DNA from: Rhodococcus yunnanensis NBRC 103083
GTDB taxonomy: Bacteria; Actinomycetota; Actinomycetes; Mycobacteriales; Mycobacteriaceae
DNA: 64,000 nt
Direction of reading: 5' to 3'
Assembly (NCBI RefSeq): GCF_001895005.1
Contig: NZ_BCXH01000008.1
Coordinates: 62,001-126,000, forward strand
The notes under the pieces were generated by a model. That model saw only the letters and a list, made by a program, of their open reading frames with translations, was not told the origin of the DNA and did no database searches. The position numbers and the translations under genes are program-made. Of this stretch, positions 26,409 through 35,816 are shown piece by piece. Every line of letters begins with the position of its first letter. Position 1 is the stretch's first letter.

Positions 26409-27584
26409 ATGAGTACGAACAGTATTGATGGCGAACAGGCGCGTGAGCATGCGAGATCGCTCAAGAACGATGCGTTGATGCAGGTTGGAATCGCAGCTGG
26501 AGTCTACGTATTCCTACTGATCGCACTGTTGCCCCTCAGACTGGCGGACGACCCTGCACCGGGATTCGAGCCGTGGGTCGTCGTCGTGAGCATGGACTTC
26601 GCCGACGCCGCTGCCATCCTCGGTGTGTTGACGGGCGCAATCGTAGCAATCAATCTGATCGTATGGCAGTCGATACGGGGAAACCCCGATCTCCGTGCTT
26701 ACGCGTACGGACGGCTGATGGAGCTACCCGCGTTCCTCATTGGTCAGGCGGGCGTGTTCGTGGCGATATCTACCATGATCGGATATGCACCCACCGGGTT
26801 CGATCTACCCCGAATGGCAACCATTCTGATCTCGTGCGTTGCGGTCGTTGCAATTTCCGTCCACACAGTAGAAGGACTAGACAGTGGGCGCAGTTTGCAG
26901 CGCGAGGTTCGCGCGGGAGGTATCAACGGCGACATTTGGCAGCTGGAAAACGTACTGCGCCGTTGGCCGTTGCGGCACGGCTCGCAATGCTCGGTACGTA
27001 AAGCGGTAATTAAGGATCTGTGCATCTCGACGGCGTGGTCCGCAACTATTTTCGCCGGCGCCGTTCTTATCTGTGCGGCCCTGAAGAACCATGTGTGGGT
27101 TGGTTTCGTCTATTCGATCGTTGGAGTGGCTGTCTCGTTGGTCCTGTCCATTGTTTTCGGTGCCGCTGTGGTGTATCTCGTACAGGGCTTCGTAACCAGG
27201 AACCCGGGTGTGGTCCTGTACGTTGGCATGCTTTTCCTGGTGTTCACAATGTTGCTCATACCTTTGGCAATTCTTGCGATGGAGTCAATGCAGAATGGTC
27301 CGGTGCCGCGGGCCGTGCAGGTGGCGCTGCTCATCGTGGTGCCCGTGTCGATTTTCTTGATGGCTGTCGCAGCCGTATGGCGGCAAGGTCCTGTCTGGCT
27401 GCCAGGCGGCGGTATCCAGGCAATGGTGCGGAACGGTGTCGAAAGGAAGCTCTGCCGTCTGCGCCGATACGAGTCGGAAGCTGCGGGCAATTCTCAGCCA
27501 CGACCGTCTCCGAGGAGCGGAGGCTGGCTCGAGCGAGTATCCAACTGGTACCGCGAGGTGACTGGTGCCACGCCACCGCAGTAA
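26409..27584 (+). CDS. Multi-pass membrane protein at the island's distal end
   Basis: About 391 residues with roughly seven to eight hydrophobic segments (for example VGIAAGVYVFLLIALLPL near 25, AAILGVLTGAIVAINLIVW near 70, ATIFAGAVLICA near 215, VGFVYSIVGVAVSLVLSIVF near 235). A basic C-terminal tail is predicted to be cytosolic. No family was recognised. ATG 26409 follows GGGGGTGG; ATG 26391 is in frame as an alternative. G+C is visibly lower than in flanking core genes. It is separated by about 125 bases from the coiled-coil gene, so it could be an independent cargo gene or a membrane-acting effector of the system. Confidence 0.7.
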   Translation: MSTNSIDGEQAREHARSLKNDALMQVGIAAGVYVFLLIALLPLRLADDPAPGFEPWVVVVSMDFADAAAILGVLTGAIVAINLIVWQSIRGNPDLRAYAYGRLMELPAFLIGQAGVFVAISTMIGYAPTGFDLPRMATILISCVAVVAISVHTVEGLDSGRSLQREVRAGGINGDIWQLENVLRRWPLRHGSQCSVRKAVIKDLCISTAWSATIFAGAVLICAALKNHVWVGFVYSIVGVAVSLVLSIVFGAAVVYLVQGFVTRNPGVVLYVGMLFLVFTMLLIPLAILAMESMQNGPVPRAVQVALLIVVPVSIFLMAVAAVWRQGPVWLPGGGIQAMVRNGVERKLCRLRRYESEAAGNSQPRPSPRSGGWLERVSNWYREVTGATPPQ

Positions 27585-27689
27585 TGAAACGGCCAAATTA
27601 GTTGGGGGAGAAGAACATCCAATGCGCTTCGTGTGATAGCATGCTCGATGACTGCGGGAGCCACGCCCGCCAGCTGGGTCCTCGTCGGC

Positions 27690-27947
27690 TCAGGCCGGCG
27701 CAATCGCCGAGATTCCCTGCGCCCGAATCACTTCGGCCATGCGGTCGTCGTAGGTCACGATTGCATCCAGAACGGTTCGGGCCTGGGTGATAAGTGCCGC
27801 CGTTCCACTCCTTCGTACGGCGCGCAGAAGCTCTGTTCGCGCCAGGTCCGACGAGACGAGCACGCGTGTTTCGTCGCGGATCCATGTCAACAGCGACGGT
27901 GATTCTTTCTCCGCCACAACAAGTTTCACTAGGACGGCAGTGTCCAT
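27690..27947 (-). pseudogene. PIN-domain VapC remnant with internal deletion
   Basis: Only 85 residues. The N-terminal part (MDTAVLVKLVV...SSDLARTELLRAVRR) and the extreme C-terminus (AIVTYDDRMAEVIRAQGISAIAP) match VapC toxins. The middle block of about 45 residues, normally holding the LRSLDALHLA-type acidic helix, is missing, and the two ends are joined in frame. At least one catalytic aspartate is therefore lost. A stop codon lies immediately before the ATG, so the N-terminus may also be trimmed. It follows the Phd antitoxin gene by 16 bases, the usual order for such modules. Confidence 0.7.
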
Positions 27948-27963
27948 CTAGAAGGCCGCAGTG

Positions 27964-28227
27964 TCAGAACCGTTCGGATCCACGAATCTCGGACAGTTCA
28001 CTCGACAGATTGGGCCCTGGAAGCGGTTCAGCGAGCTCGTTGAGGTCCCGTCGTGCCGGACGCATAGCTCCTGTCGCGATCAGTTCGCCGAGAGGCGAGG
28101 AAGGTATGGATGTCAGCCGTGCGACCGGTCGGCCGTGGTCGGTGATCGTGACCGACTGACCTGCTGCAGCCTCGGCGACGACCGCCGACGCATTCTGCTT
28201 CAGAGCGCGAATCCCAACCTCGGTCAT
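27964..28227 (-). CDS. Phd/YefM-family antitoxin
   Basis: An 87-residue protein beginning MTEVGIRALKQNASAVVAEAAAGQSVTITDHGRPVARLTS, a standard Phd/YefM DNA-binding N-terminus. The C-terminal toxin-binding tail (LSSELSEIRGSERF) is intact. Its cognate toxin, the downstream PIN protein, is internally deleted, leaving what may be an orphan antitoxin. It marks the right edge of the accessory region; about 220 bases without a recognisable gene separate it from ltrA. Confidence 0.85.
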   Translation of the reverse strand: MTEVGIRALKQNASAVVAEAAAGQSVTITDHGRPVARLTSIPSSPLGELIATGAMRPARRDLNELAEPLPGPNLSSELSEIRGSERF

Positions 28228-28447
28228 GTTCTTCGGTGTCGAACAATTTCAGCGGTGCCCGGGTCTCGCGAGTCATCGTCGTTCGACCGCGTCGGATTGC
28301 ACACTCGCGGCCCCAGTCGACGGAAACCCGTCGATACACGTCGACGGTGTGCACTCAGTTGCGCCTGAGAGTCGGACCTCGTCTGAAATGTCCGAATATC
28401 CACACGGCCCAGGACAATTCGGGCGACGGTGATTTATCGTCCTACCC

Positions 28448-29623
28448 GTGAACCTACCGACGTCCTATCGACTCGTCCCGATGCGCCCGCGGGACCCGCA
28501 GGAACCGCACAGGGCAGCCAGTCCGCTGGAATTGTTCTTCGACCTCGTGTTCGTCGTCGCCGTCAGTATCGCGGCGGTCCAGCTGCATCATGCGTTGACC
28601 GAGAACCACATCGCCGACGGCATCGTCAGCTACCTGATGGTGTTCTTCGGGATCTGGTGGGCATGGATGAACTTCACGTGGTTCGCGACGTCGTTCGATA
28701 CCGACGATTGGCTCTACCGCGTCCTGACGGTCGTACAGATGGCGGGCGTGCTCGTCCTGGCGGCAGGTATCGAGCCTGCGTTCACCGACAAGGACTACAC
28801 GGTAGTGGTCGTCGGATACATCGTGATGCGCATCGCGATGGTCGCACAGTGGGTGCGGGCGTCGAGATCCCCCGAGCACCGGGCCGCGGCACTGACCTAT
28901 GCAGCCGGGATCACCACGATCCAGGTTCTGTGGCTGCTGTGGCTTCTGTTGCCGGGCGGGCCGGTGCAGTACATCGGATTCTTCGTGCTCGCCGTCGCCG
29001 AGATCGCGATCCCGGTCGTCGCCGAGAGAAACGGTACGACGCCATGGCATCCGCACCACATCACCGAGCGCTACGGGCTGTTCACGTTGATCCTGCTCGG
29101 TGAGTCCTTGTTGGCGTCGTCGAACGCCATCATCGAGGCGTTGCACGACGAGACTGCTCTCGCGCCCCTGATCTCCATCTCCGTCCTGACCCTCGTGGTG
29201 ACGGCGTCGATGTGGTGGATCTACTTCTGGCCGCCGCATCACCGGGCGATCGCAAGTCTCGGCAGCTCACTGAGATACGGCTACATGCATTACTTCATCT
29301 TCGCCGCAGCAGGTGCGTTCTCGGCGGGCATCGAAGTGGAGATCGACGTCCTCACCCATCACAGCGAACTCGGTGACATCGCCGCATCGTTCACGGTCAC
29401 CGTCCCGATCGCGGTCTTCGTACTCGGAGTGTGGTTCATCGCCATCAAGGACAACGCCGATCGAGTCGTCAACACCGTCGTCCCCGTCGGTGCGCTGTTG
29501 GTACTGCTCGACCCGATCATCCCGATTCCGATCACCCTGACGGCCGCGGTCATGGTGCTCATCGTGGCGGTGCTCGTCGTGCGCAGGCCGCTCGGCACCG
29601 AGCATGAGAAACTGGCCGCATGA
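28448..29623 (+). CDS. ltrA: LtrA-family (low temperature requirement A) membrane protein
   Basis: A 391-residue protein with about ten hydrophobic segments and the family-defining [22 protein letters not shown] near the N-terminus, then LGESLLASS and WWIYFW. LtrA proteins are widespread bacterial membrane proteins first linked to growth of Listeria in the cold; the molecular function is unknown. GTG 28448 is used, with ATG 28481 as a plausible alternative since neither has a strong ribosome site. Its stop overlaps the gpmA start (ATGA). It is the first core gene after the island. Confidence 0.88.
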   Translation: MNLPTSYRLVPMRPRDPQEPHRAASPLELFFDLVFVVAVSIAAVQLHHALTENHIADGIVSYLMVFFGIWWAWMNFTWFATSFDTDDWLYRVLTVVQMAGVLVLAAGIEPAFTDKDYTVVVVGYIVMRIAMVAQWVRASRSPEHRAAALTYAAGITTIQVLWLLWLLLPGGPVQYIGFFVLAVAEIAIPVVAERNGTTPWHPHHITERYGLFTLILLGESLLASSNAIIEALHDETALAPLISISVLTLVVTASMWWIYFWPPHHRAIASLGSSLRYGYMHYFIFAAAGAFSAGIEVEIDVLTHHSELGDIAASFTVTVPIAVFVLGVWFIAIKDNADRVVNTVVPVGALLVLLDPIIPIPITLTAAVMVLIVAVLVVRRPLGTEHEKLAA

Positions 29624-30375
29624 GTATCGGAACCTTGATTCTGCTTCGCCACGGCGAGAGTGAATGGAATGCCTCCAACCAGTTCACCGGTTGGGTCGAC
29701 GTCCGCTTGACGGACAAGGGCGAGGCCGAGGGAAAGCGTGCGGGCGAGCTGCTCGCCGAGGTAGGCGTATTGCCCGACGTGCTGTACACCTCACTGCTGC
29801 GCCGCGCGATCAGCACCGCGAACATCGCGCTCGATGCCGCGGATCGGCACTGGATCCCCGTTGTCCGCGACTGGCGTCTCAACGAGCGTCACTACGGCGC
29901 GCTGCAGGGTCTGAACAAGGCCGAGACCAAGGACAAGTACGGCGACGAGCAGTTCATGCTGTGGCGTCGTAGCTACGACACCCCGCCGCCGGCGATCGAG
30001 GCCGGCAGCGAATACAGCCAGGACGCCGATCCGCGCTACGCGGATCTCGACAGCGTGCCGCTGACCGAGTGCCTGAAGGATGTCGTCGACCGGCTCATCC
30101 CGTACTTCGAAGAGGTCATCGTCGCGGAGCTGAAGGCGGGCAAGAACGTCCTCGTCGCCGCGCACGGTAACTCGCTGCGTGCGCTCGTGAAGTACCTCGA
30201 CGAGATCTCCGACGCCGACATCGCAGCGCTGAACATCCCGACCGGGATTCCGCTGCAGTACGACTTCGAGGCCGGGGGCGGAAAGCTCGTGCCGTCGAAC
30301 CCGGGCGGAACGTACCTGGACCCCGAAGCCGCCGCCGCAGGCGCCGCCGCCGTCGCGAATCAGGGCGCCAAGTAG
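29620..30375 (+). CDS. gpmA: 2,3-bisphosphoglycerate-dependent phosphoglycerate mutase
   Basis: A 251-residue cytosolic glycolytic/gluconeogenic enzyme that interconverts 3- and 2-phosphoglycerate. The phosphohistidine motif [10 protein letters not shown] is at residue 10, [14 protein letters not shown] follows, and the second catalytic histidine lies in [15 protein letters not shown]. Length is normal for the dPGM class. Translational overlap with ltrA suggests co-transcription. Its position just before senX3-regX3 is conserved in mycobacteria (gpm1). Confidence 0.96.
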   Translation: MSIGTLILLRHGESEWNASNQFTGWVDVRLTDKGEAEGKRAGELLAEVGVLPDVLYTSLLRRAISTANIALDAADRHWIPVVRDWRLNERHYGALQGLNKAETKDKYGDEQFMLWRRSYDTPPPAIEAGSEYSQDADPRYADLDSVPLTECLKDVVDRLIPYFEEVIVAELKAGKNVLVAAHGNSLRALVKYLDEISDADIAALNIPTGIPLQYDFEAGGGKLVPSNPGGTYLDPEAAAAGAAAVANQGAK

Positions 30376-30493
30376 GCATTGTGCCGGAACAGTAGATGAA
30401 CGAACGAAGAACACTGTCGACGAGGACTGTAACCACCAGGGAAATGCCTGCACCCTGCGTATGTGAGCTGTCCATCGAACGTACGATTCCGGT

Positions 30494-31663
30494 GTGAGTG
30501 TTGCATCGGCCGTCCTGCTGGCATTGTCTGCAGCGTTCGGCGGATATCTCGTCGGCGGTGTTCTCATTCCGTTCCTCAACACGCGGCACTCGGAACGACG
30601 ACGGGCCTCGTCGGGCCTGACGATGTCTCAGGTTCTGGACCTGATCGTGTTGGCGTCGGAGAGCGGAATTGCAGTCGTCGACAAGTTCCACGACGTCGTG
30701 CTGTTCAATCCGCGAGCCGAGGAGTTGGGTCTCGTGCGTAACCGCCTCATCGACGATCGAGCGTGGCAGGCCGCGCAGAAGGTCCTTCTCGACGGCCAGT
30801 CCGTCGAAGTGGATCTGACGTCGAAGAGTCCGCGTACCGGTCGGGACAAGATCGCTGTGCGCGCTACTGCGCGGCTGCTCAGCAAGGAGGACAGCAGGTT
30901 CGTCGTCCTGTTCGCCGACGACGATTCCGAGCAGGTACGGATGGAGGCGACGCGCCGTGACTTCGTCGCGAACGTCAGCCACGAACTGAAGACTCCCGTC
31001 GGTGCGATGAGTTTGCTGGCCGAGGCATTGCTCGAATCGGCCGACGACCCCCAGTCGGTGCGCCACTTCGGCGGCAAGGTCGTCGTCGAATCCAAGCGGC
31101 TCGGCAACATGGTGACCGAGTTGATCGCCCTGTCGCGACTACAGGGTGCCGAGAAGTTGCCCGACCTCGAGGTCGTCGACGTCGACACCGTTGTGGGCGA
31201 TGCACTCGATCGTTCCAAGCTGGCAGCGGAGAACGCGGGAATCACCGTCACCACCGATCATCCGAGTGGACTCGAGGTGCTGGGGGATCAGACGCTGCTG
31301 GTGACGGCGCTCGCGAATCTCATTCAGAACGCGATCGCATATTCCCCTGACGGCTCCCCGGTATCGGTGAGCAGGGCGCTGCGCGGCGGGTCGGTCGCCT
31401 TTGCGGTCACCGACCGAGGCATCGGCATCGCCAAGGAGGACCAGGAGCGGGTCTTCGAACGATTCTTCCGCGTCGACAAAGCACGCTCGCGGGCAACCGG
31501 TGGAACGGGCCTCGGCCTGGCCATCGCCAAACACGTCGCAGCCAACCACAACGGGAACATCTCGCTGTGGAGCAAGCTCGGCACCGGATCGACCTTCACT
31601 CTGCAGATCCCTGCCTATTTCGAAGAAGACGACCTCGGGTCGACAGAAAGTGAGCAACAGTGA
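30494..31663 (+). CDS. senX3: Sensor histidine kinase SenX3
   Basis: A 389-residue membrane kinase for phosphate starvation signalling. An N-terminal membrane segment ([21 protein letters not shown]) is followed by a PAS-like region, then the HisKA box with phospho-acceptor His163 in [20 protein letters not shown]. The ATPase domain has [14 protein letters not shown] (N-box), DRGIGI and [13 protein letters not shown]. It passes phosphate to RegX3, whose GTG start overlaps its stop by four bases. The GTG start at 30494 gives the usual short N-terminus. Confidence 0.95.
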   Translation: MSVASAVLLALSAAFGGYLVGGVLIPFLNTRHSERRRASSGLTMSQVLDLIVLASESGIAVVDKFHDVVLFNPRAEELGLVRNRLIDDRAWQAAQKVLLDGQSVEVDLTSKSPRTGRDKIAVRATARLLSKEDSRFVVLFADDDSEQVRMEATRRDFVANVSHELKTPVGAMSLLAEALLESADDPQSVRHFGGKVVVESKRLGNMVTELIALSRLQGAEKLPDLEVVDVDTVVGDALDRSKLAAENAGITVTTDHPSGLEVLGDQTLLVTALANLIQNAIAYSPDGSPVSVSRALRGGSVAFAVTDRGIGIAKEDQERVFERFFRVDKARSRATGGTGLGLAIAKHVAANHNGNISLWSKLGTGSTFTLQIPAYFEEDDLGSTESEQQ

Positions 31664-32349
31664 CCAACGTGCTGATCGTCGAGGACGAGGAATCGTTGGC
31701 CGATCCACTGGCCTTCCTTCTGCGCAAGGAGGGTTTCGAGGCAACCGTCGTCGGCGACGGGCCGTCGGCGCTCGCGGAATTCGACCGAGCAGGGGCAGAT
31801 ATCGTCCTGCTCGATCTGATGCTCCCCGGCATGAGCGGAACCGACGTGTGCAAGCAGTTGCGTTCGCGCTCAGGGGTTCCCGTGATCATGGTGACCGCAC
31901 GCGACAGTGAGATCGACAAGGTCGTCGGCCTGGAACTGGGTGCGGACGATTACGTCACGAAGCCGTATTCCGCGCGTGAACTCATCGCCCGGATCCGCGC
32001 AGTTCTCCGCCGCGGCAACGATGCCGATCTCGACGGTGTCGCCGATACCGGTGTGCTGGAGGCAGGCCCGGTGCGCATGGACGTCGAACGCCACGTGGTG
32101 ATGGTCAATTCGGAGCAGATCACGTTGCCGCTCAAGGAGTTCGACCTGCTCGAGTATCTGCTACGCAACTCGGGCCGCGTCCTGACGCGTGGCCAGTTGA
32201 TCGATCGGGTGTGGGGTGCGGACTACGTCGGCGATACCAAGACCCTCGACGTGCACGTCAAACGACTGCGGTCGAAGATCGAGTCCGATCCGGCCAAGCC
32301 CGAACATCTGGTCACCGTACGCGGACTCGGATACAAGCTGGAGGGCTAG
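31660..32349 (+). CDS. regX3: Response regulator RegX3, OmpR/PhoB type
   Basis: A 229-residue DNA-binding regulator. The receiver domain shows E8-D9 and the phospho-acceptor D52 in [12 protein letters not shown], then the conserved lysine in [16 protein letters not shown]. The winged-helix domain ends the protein ([12 protein letters not shown]...[13 protein letters not shown] type sequence). From mycobacteria, it activates phosphate-acquisition genes. It shares a four-base overlap with senX3 and is followed immediately by a bidirectional terminator. Confidence 0.96.
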   Translation: MTNVLIVEDEESLADPLAFLLRKEGFEATVVGDGPSALAEFDRAGADIVLLDLMLPGMSGTDVCKQLRSRSGVPVIMVTARDSEIDKVVGLELGADDYVTKPYSARELIARIRAVLRRGNDADLDGVADTGVLEAGPVRMDVERHVVMVNSEQITLPLKEFDLLEYLLRNSGRVLTRGQLIDRVWGADYVGDTKTLDVHVKRLRSKIESDPAKPEHLVTVRGLGYKLEG

Positions 32350-32350
32350 C

Positions 32351-32389
32351 GGCAGGGTCGAGTGCACCCCGCGTGCACTCGACCCTGCC
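32351..32389. terminator. Bidirectional terminator between regX3 and the secreted-protein gene
   Basis: A perfect 16-base stem (32351-32366 with 32374-32389) and a 7-base loop lie between two convergent stops at 32349 and 32395. No T-run is present on the plus side, as is common in this group. Confidence 0.75.
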
Positions 32390-32394
32390 CAGGC

Positions 32395-32724
32395 TCAGAA
32401 CGGGTTGTAGACCCACGTGTCCCGGAACGGGTAGCCAGCAGCGTGGACGAGCCAATGGCCTTCCTGCCGGCATTCCTTGACGATGTAGTGGCCGTCCCCG
32501 CGGCACTCGACGAGCCGCGTCGTTCCCCACGGGCTGACGACGATGGAGCGTAGATCGCTCTGGCCCGCGCTGCCCGAGTCGATGCCGCCCGGCTCGAGGA
32601 CGCCGACGAACTGCCAGGTGGCGTCGTACCAGTTGTCGTTGATCTGGTCGGCCGATGCCGTGGGCGCAAGCCCTGCGGCGAGCCCCAGCGCAATGGCGGT
32701 GGCGGCCAACATCTTCTTCATCAT
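32395..32724 (-). CDS. Small secreted protein
   Basis: A 109-residue protein with a clear Sec signal peptide, MMKKMLAATAIALGLAAGLAPTASA-type with cleavage after ASA near residue 25. The mature part is about 84 residues, rich in tryptophan and tyrosine, with two cysteines (VECRGDG and KECRQEGH) that could form one disulfide. ATG 32724 is chosen for the signal peptide and the AAAGGG site upstream. No family was recognised. It converges with regX3. Confidence 0.8.
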   Translation of the reverse strand: MMKKMLAATAIALGLAAGLAPTASADQINDNWYDATWQFVGVLEPGGIDSGSAGQSDLRSIVVSPWGTTRLVECRGDGHYIVKECRQEGHWLVHAAGYPFRDTWVYNPF

Positions 32725-32878
32725 GGTTCGGTGCCCTTTCGTCGTTTCTCGTCCCCGATACACGCAGTGTCGGTCCGAGTCACCCGCGCACGGGCCCGTT
32801 CGACCGGAAATCATCCTTCGAGGATCAGACGTGTCGGGATTCACCTCACGGGCGACATTTTGGAGATGAACTCAACTA

Positions 32879-32892
32879 ACTACGGTCGTAGT
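32879..32892. promoter_or_regulatory. Inverted repeat upstream of adh
   Basis: ACTACG-GT-CGTAGT is a perfect six-base inverted repeat about 70 bases before the alcohol dehydrogenase ATG. Such sites are typical of TetR-like operators; no cognate regulator is adjacent. The rest of 32725-32960 holds nothing else recognisable. Confidence 0.35.
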
Positions 32893-32960
32893 GTGGATGT
32901 ATTGCCATGCGGACATACATCGACCGTGTGGCTCGACCCCACAATGGAAGAAGATCGGCC

Positions 32961-33986
32961 ATGAAAGCCCTGCAGTACCGCACCATCGGTTCCCGTCCCG
33001 AACTCGTCGACATCGACAAGCCGACGCCCGGTGCTTCCGAAATCCTGCTTCGAGTCACCGCAGCCGGTGCCTGTCACTCCGACGAGTTCATCATGGGGGT
33101 GCCGGAGGAGGAGTACTACTTCAAGCCACTGCCGTTGACGCTCGGTCACGAGGTTGCAGGCATCGTCGAGGCCATCGGCAACGGAGTCACCGGCGTCGAG
33201 ATCGGCGAGTCGGTCATCGTCTACGGCCCGTGGGGCTGCGGCCGGTGCTACCACTGCGCCCAGGGTGACGAGATGAACTGCGAGAAGGGCATGCGTGCGC
33301 CCGGAATCTTCAGCGACGGCGGAATGGCCGAGTACATGATCGTCGACGACGCGCGCCACCTGGTTCCGCTGGGCGATCTCGACCCGGTGACCAGTGTGTC
33401 CCTGACGGACGCAGGCCTGACGCCGTACCGCGCCGTGAAATCCGCGCTGACCAGACTTACTCCGGGTACGACGGCAGTCGTCATCGGCGCAGGCGGCCTC
33501 GGCCACGTTGCTATCCAGATTCTCAAGGCCCTGACGCAATCGACCGTCGTCGCCCTGGACGTCGGAGAAGATCAGCTCGAGTTCGCACGCAAGGTCGGCG
33601 CGGACCACACGTTCGTATCGGATCCTGCGGCCGTGGATTCCGTCAAGGGCATCACCCGTGGCCTCGGCGCGGAGGTCGTCTTCGACTTCGTCGGCATCGC
33701 ACCGACAACCGACCTCGCCGCGAAGATGGTGGCCACCGCCGGTCAGGTCGTCGTCATCGGTGTTGCCAGCGGTGCAGTCCCGATCGGTCAGCGCACCGTG
33801 CCTCTCGACGTGACCGGCCGCGCGATCAACTGGGGATCACGTGCCGAATTGATGGAGGTCGTCGAACTCGCCAAGCGCGGTGCCATCGAGATCCACGTCG
33901 AGAAGTACAGCCTCGATCAGGCAACGGACGCATACGACAACCTGCACGCCGGAAAGATCCGGGGACGCGCGGTCATCGTTCCCTAG
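32961..33986 (+). CDS. Zinc-dependent medium-chain alcohol dehydrogenase, ADH-A-like
   Basis: A 341-residue NAD(P)-dependent dehydrogenase interconverting secondary alcohols and ketones or similar substrates. Catalytic zinc ligands are in GACHSDEF and TLGHEVAG; the structural zinc is held by four cysteines in CGRCYHCAQGDEMNC. The Rossmann motif is GAGGLGHVAIQ. The whole sequence pattern strongly recalls Rhodococcus ruber ADH-A (VYGPWGCG, AEYMIVDDARHLVP, DAGLTPY). ATG 32961 has GGAAGAAG upstream. It is monocistronic between divergent or convergent neighbours. Confidence 0.9.
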   Translation: MKALQYRTIGSRPELVDIDKPTPGASEILLRVTAAGACHSDEFIMGVPEEEYYFKPLPLTLGHEVAGIVEAIGNGVTGVEIGESVIVYGPWGCGRCYHCAQGDEMNCEKGMRAPGIFSDGGMAEYMIVDDARHLVPLGDLDPVTSVSLTDAGLTPYRAVKSALTRLTPGTTAVVIGAGGLGHVAIQILKALTQSTVVALDVGEDQLEFARKVGADHTFVSDPAAVDSVKGITRGLGAEVVFDFVGIAPTTDLAAKMVATAGQVVVIGVASGAVPIGQRTVPLDVTGRAINWGSRAELMEVVELAKRGAIEIHVEKYSLDQATDAYDNLHAGKIRGRAVIVP

Positions 33987-33988
33987 CC

Positions 33989-34045
33989 CTGTTCGGTTCG
34001 CCGGCCGGCTGTTCGGTTCGCCGGTCTGCTATTTGGTTCGCTGCG
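33989..34045. repeat. 20-base tandem repeat, about 2.7 copies
   Basis: The unit CTGTTCGGTTCGCCGGCCGG begins at 33989 and recurs at 34009 and 34029 with increasing divergence. It fills the space between adh and the convergent Cys-rich gene, whose stop codon and last codons lie in the third copy. Confidence 0.75.
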
Positions 34046-34829
34046 CCTCACGCGTCGCCGGGTGCACCGCGATGAGTCCGAGCCCTCGGCGACGCCTGCA
34101 CAGTGACGCCAACTCGTCGTATGCAGGCTTGCCGAGGAGTTCGGTCAGCTCGGGTTTGTACGACTCGAACACCTGCTTGGCGCCTACGTGCGCGTCCGGG
34201 GAGCCGGAGCAGTACCAGCTCAATTCATGGCCGCCTTCGCCCCACCCGCGCCGGTCGTACTCGCCGATGGTCGTCTTCAGGATCTCCGTGCCGTCCGGAC
34301 GTGTCACCCAGTCCTGGGTGCGGCGAATGGGCAGCTGCCAGCACACGTCGGGTTTGACCTCGAGCGGCTCGATGCCCTTGCGCAGAGCCATCGAATGCAG
34401 CGCACAGCCGATCCCGCCCGCGAATCCGGGCCGATTCTGGAAGATGCACGCGCCCTTGTAGCGGCGTGTGCGGAGCGACTGCTCGTCATCGAGATCGTCG
34501 TACTCGACGTATCCCTTCTTGCCGAGCCCCTTGTCCATCAGCTGCCAGTCCTCGGCAGTGAGCATTTCGACCGAGGCGTCGAGTTTGCGCTTGTCCTCGT
34601 CGTCGGACAGAAACGCCCCGTGCGAGCAGCAACCGTCGTCGGGTCGTCCGGCGACGGTTCCCTGGCATGCAGGGGTGCCGAACACACACGTCCAGTTCGA
34701 CAGCAACCACGTCAGGTCCGCCGAGATCACGTGCTCGGAATTGTCCGGATCGGGGAATTCCACCCATTCGCGGGGGAAGTCCAGGTCGACTTCTGCAGCG
34801 AACTCCTGCTGCTTACTACCTGCTGTCAC
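34029..34829 (-). CDS. Conserved Cys-rich actinobacterial protein (Rv0495c-like)
   Basis: A 266-residue cytosolic protein occupying the same place as Rv0495c beside ppx. It has a cysteine cluster [24 protein letters not shown] near residue 50, then [20 protein letters not shown] and PDVCWQLP, resembling YkgJ/DUF3109-type metal-binding folds. A redox or metal role is plausible but unproven. The GTG start at 34829 is divergent from ppx with 33 bases between. Its 3' end extends into a 20-base tandem repeat. Confidence 0.8.
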   Translation of the reverse strand: MTAGSKQQEFAAEVDLDFPREWVEFPDPDNSEHVISADLTWLLSNWTCVFGTPACQGTVAGRPDDGCCSHGAFLSDDEDKRKLDASVEMLTAEDWQLMDKGLGKKGYVEYDDLDDEQSLRTRRYKGACIFQNRPGFAGGIGCALHSMALRKGIEPLEVKPDVCWQLPIRRTQDWVTRPDGTEILKTTIGEYDRRGWGEGGHELSWYCSGSPDAHVGAKQVFESYKPELTELLGKPAYDELASLCRRRRGLGLIAVHPATREAQRTK

Positions 34830-34862
34830 AAGTGACGACGCTAGACCCAGTACCGTAGTGAT

Positions 34863-35816
34863 GTGCGATTAGGGGTGCTGGACGTCGGAAGCAATACGGT
34901 GCATCTACTCGTCGTCGATGCCCATCGAGGGGGACACCCGACCCCGATGAGTTCGTCGAAGGCCACGCTGCGGCTCTCCGAGAACACCGACGCCGACGGA
35001 AACATCACCCGCGCGGGTGCAGATCGCCTGGTCAACGAGGTGGGGGACTTCGCGGCTATTGCGACGAGGTCCGGTTGCGAGGAACTCATGGCGTTCGCGA
35101 CGTCGGCGGTACGTGATGCTCACAACAGTGACGCAGTTCTGGCGCGTGTTCTCGATGAGACGGGCGTCGCATTGCAAACGTTGTCGGGAGTCGACGAGGC
35201 ACGGCTGACGTTCCTCGCGGTTCGACGGTGGTACGGCTGGAGTGCAGGCCGAATTCTGAACCTCGACATCGGCGGCGGATCCCTCGAACTGACGTCGGGA
35301 AGCGACGAGGATCCAGACATCGCGTTCTCGCTCCAGCTCGGCGCGGGCCGGTTGACCAGGGACTGGCTCGACGCCGACCCGCCCGGCAAACGACGCGTCG
35401 CCGTCCTTCGGGACTGGCTCGACGCGGAACTCGCGACCCCGGCGAAGGAACTGCTTGCCGCGGGCGAGCCCGACCGTACGGTCGGCACATCCAAGACTTT
35501 CCGGTCGCTCGCGCGGCTGACCGGCGCAGCCCCGTCGGCCGCAGGTCCGAGGGTCACGCGAACATTGACTGCGAACGGTCTCAGGCAACTCATAGCGTTC
35601 ATTTCGAGGATGACTGCGTCGGACCGTGCAGAATTGGAAGGAGTCAGCGCCGACCGATCACCGCAATTGGTGGCAGGGGCGTTGGTAGCGGAGGCGAGCA
35701 TGCGAGCACTGTCGATCGATACGATCGAGATCTGCCCGTGGGCGCTCAGGGAAGGTTTGATTTTGCGGAAGCTGGACACCGAAACGGACGGCGATCTGGT
35801 GGTGAGCACGACGTGA
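34863..35816 (+). CDS. ppx: Ppx/GppA phosphatase family (exopolyphosphatase)
   Basis: A 317-residue member of the ASKHA-fold exopolyphosphatase/pppGpp phosphohydrolase family, equivalent in position to Rv0496 (ppx1). Motifs are [14 protein letters not shown] at the N-terminus, ATSAVRDA, and [10 protein letters not shown] (phosphate loop). At this length it has only the catalytic half, as in mycobacterial Ppx1, which acts on short-chain polyphosphate. Location next to the phosphate regulators fits. The GTG start is close to the divergent gene. Its stop overlaps the next start (GTGA). Confidence 0.9.
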   Translation: MRLGVLDVGSNTVHLLVVDAHRGGHPTPMSSSKATLRLSENTDADGNITRAGADRLVNEVGDFAAIATRSGCEELMAFATSAVRDAHNSDAVLARVLDETGVALQTLSGVDEARLTFLAVRRWYGWSAGRILNLDIGGGSLELTSGSDEDPDIAFSLQLGAGRLTRDWLDADPPGKRRVAVLRDWLDAELATPAKELLAAGEPDRTVGTSKTFRSLARLTGAAPSAAGPRVTRTLTANGLRQLIAFISRMTASDRAELEGVSADRSPQLVAGALVAEASMRALSIDTIEICPWALREGLILRKLDTETDGDLVVSTT

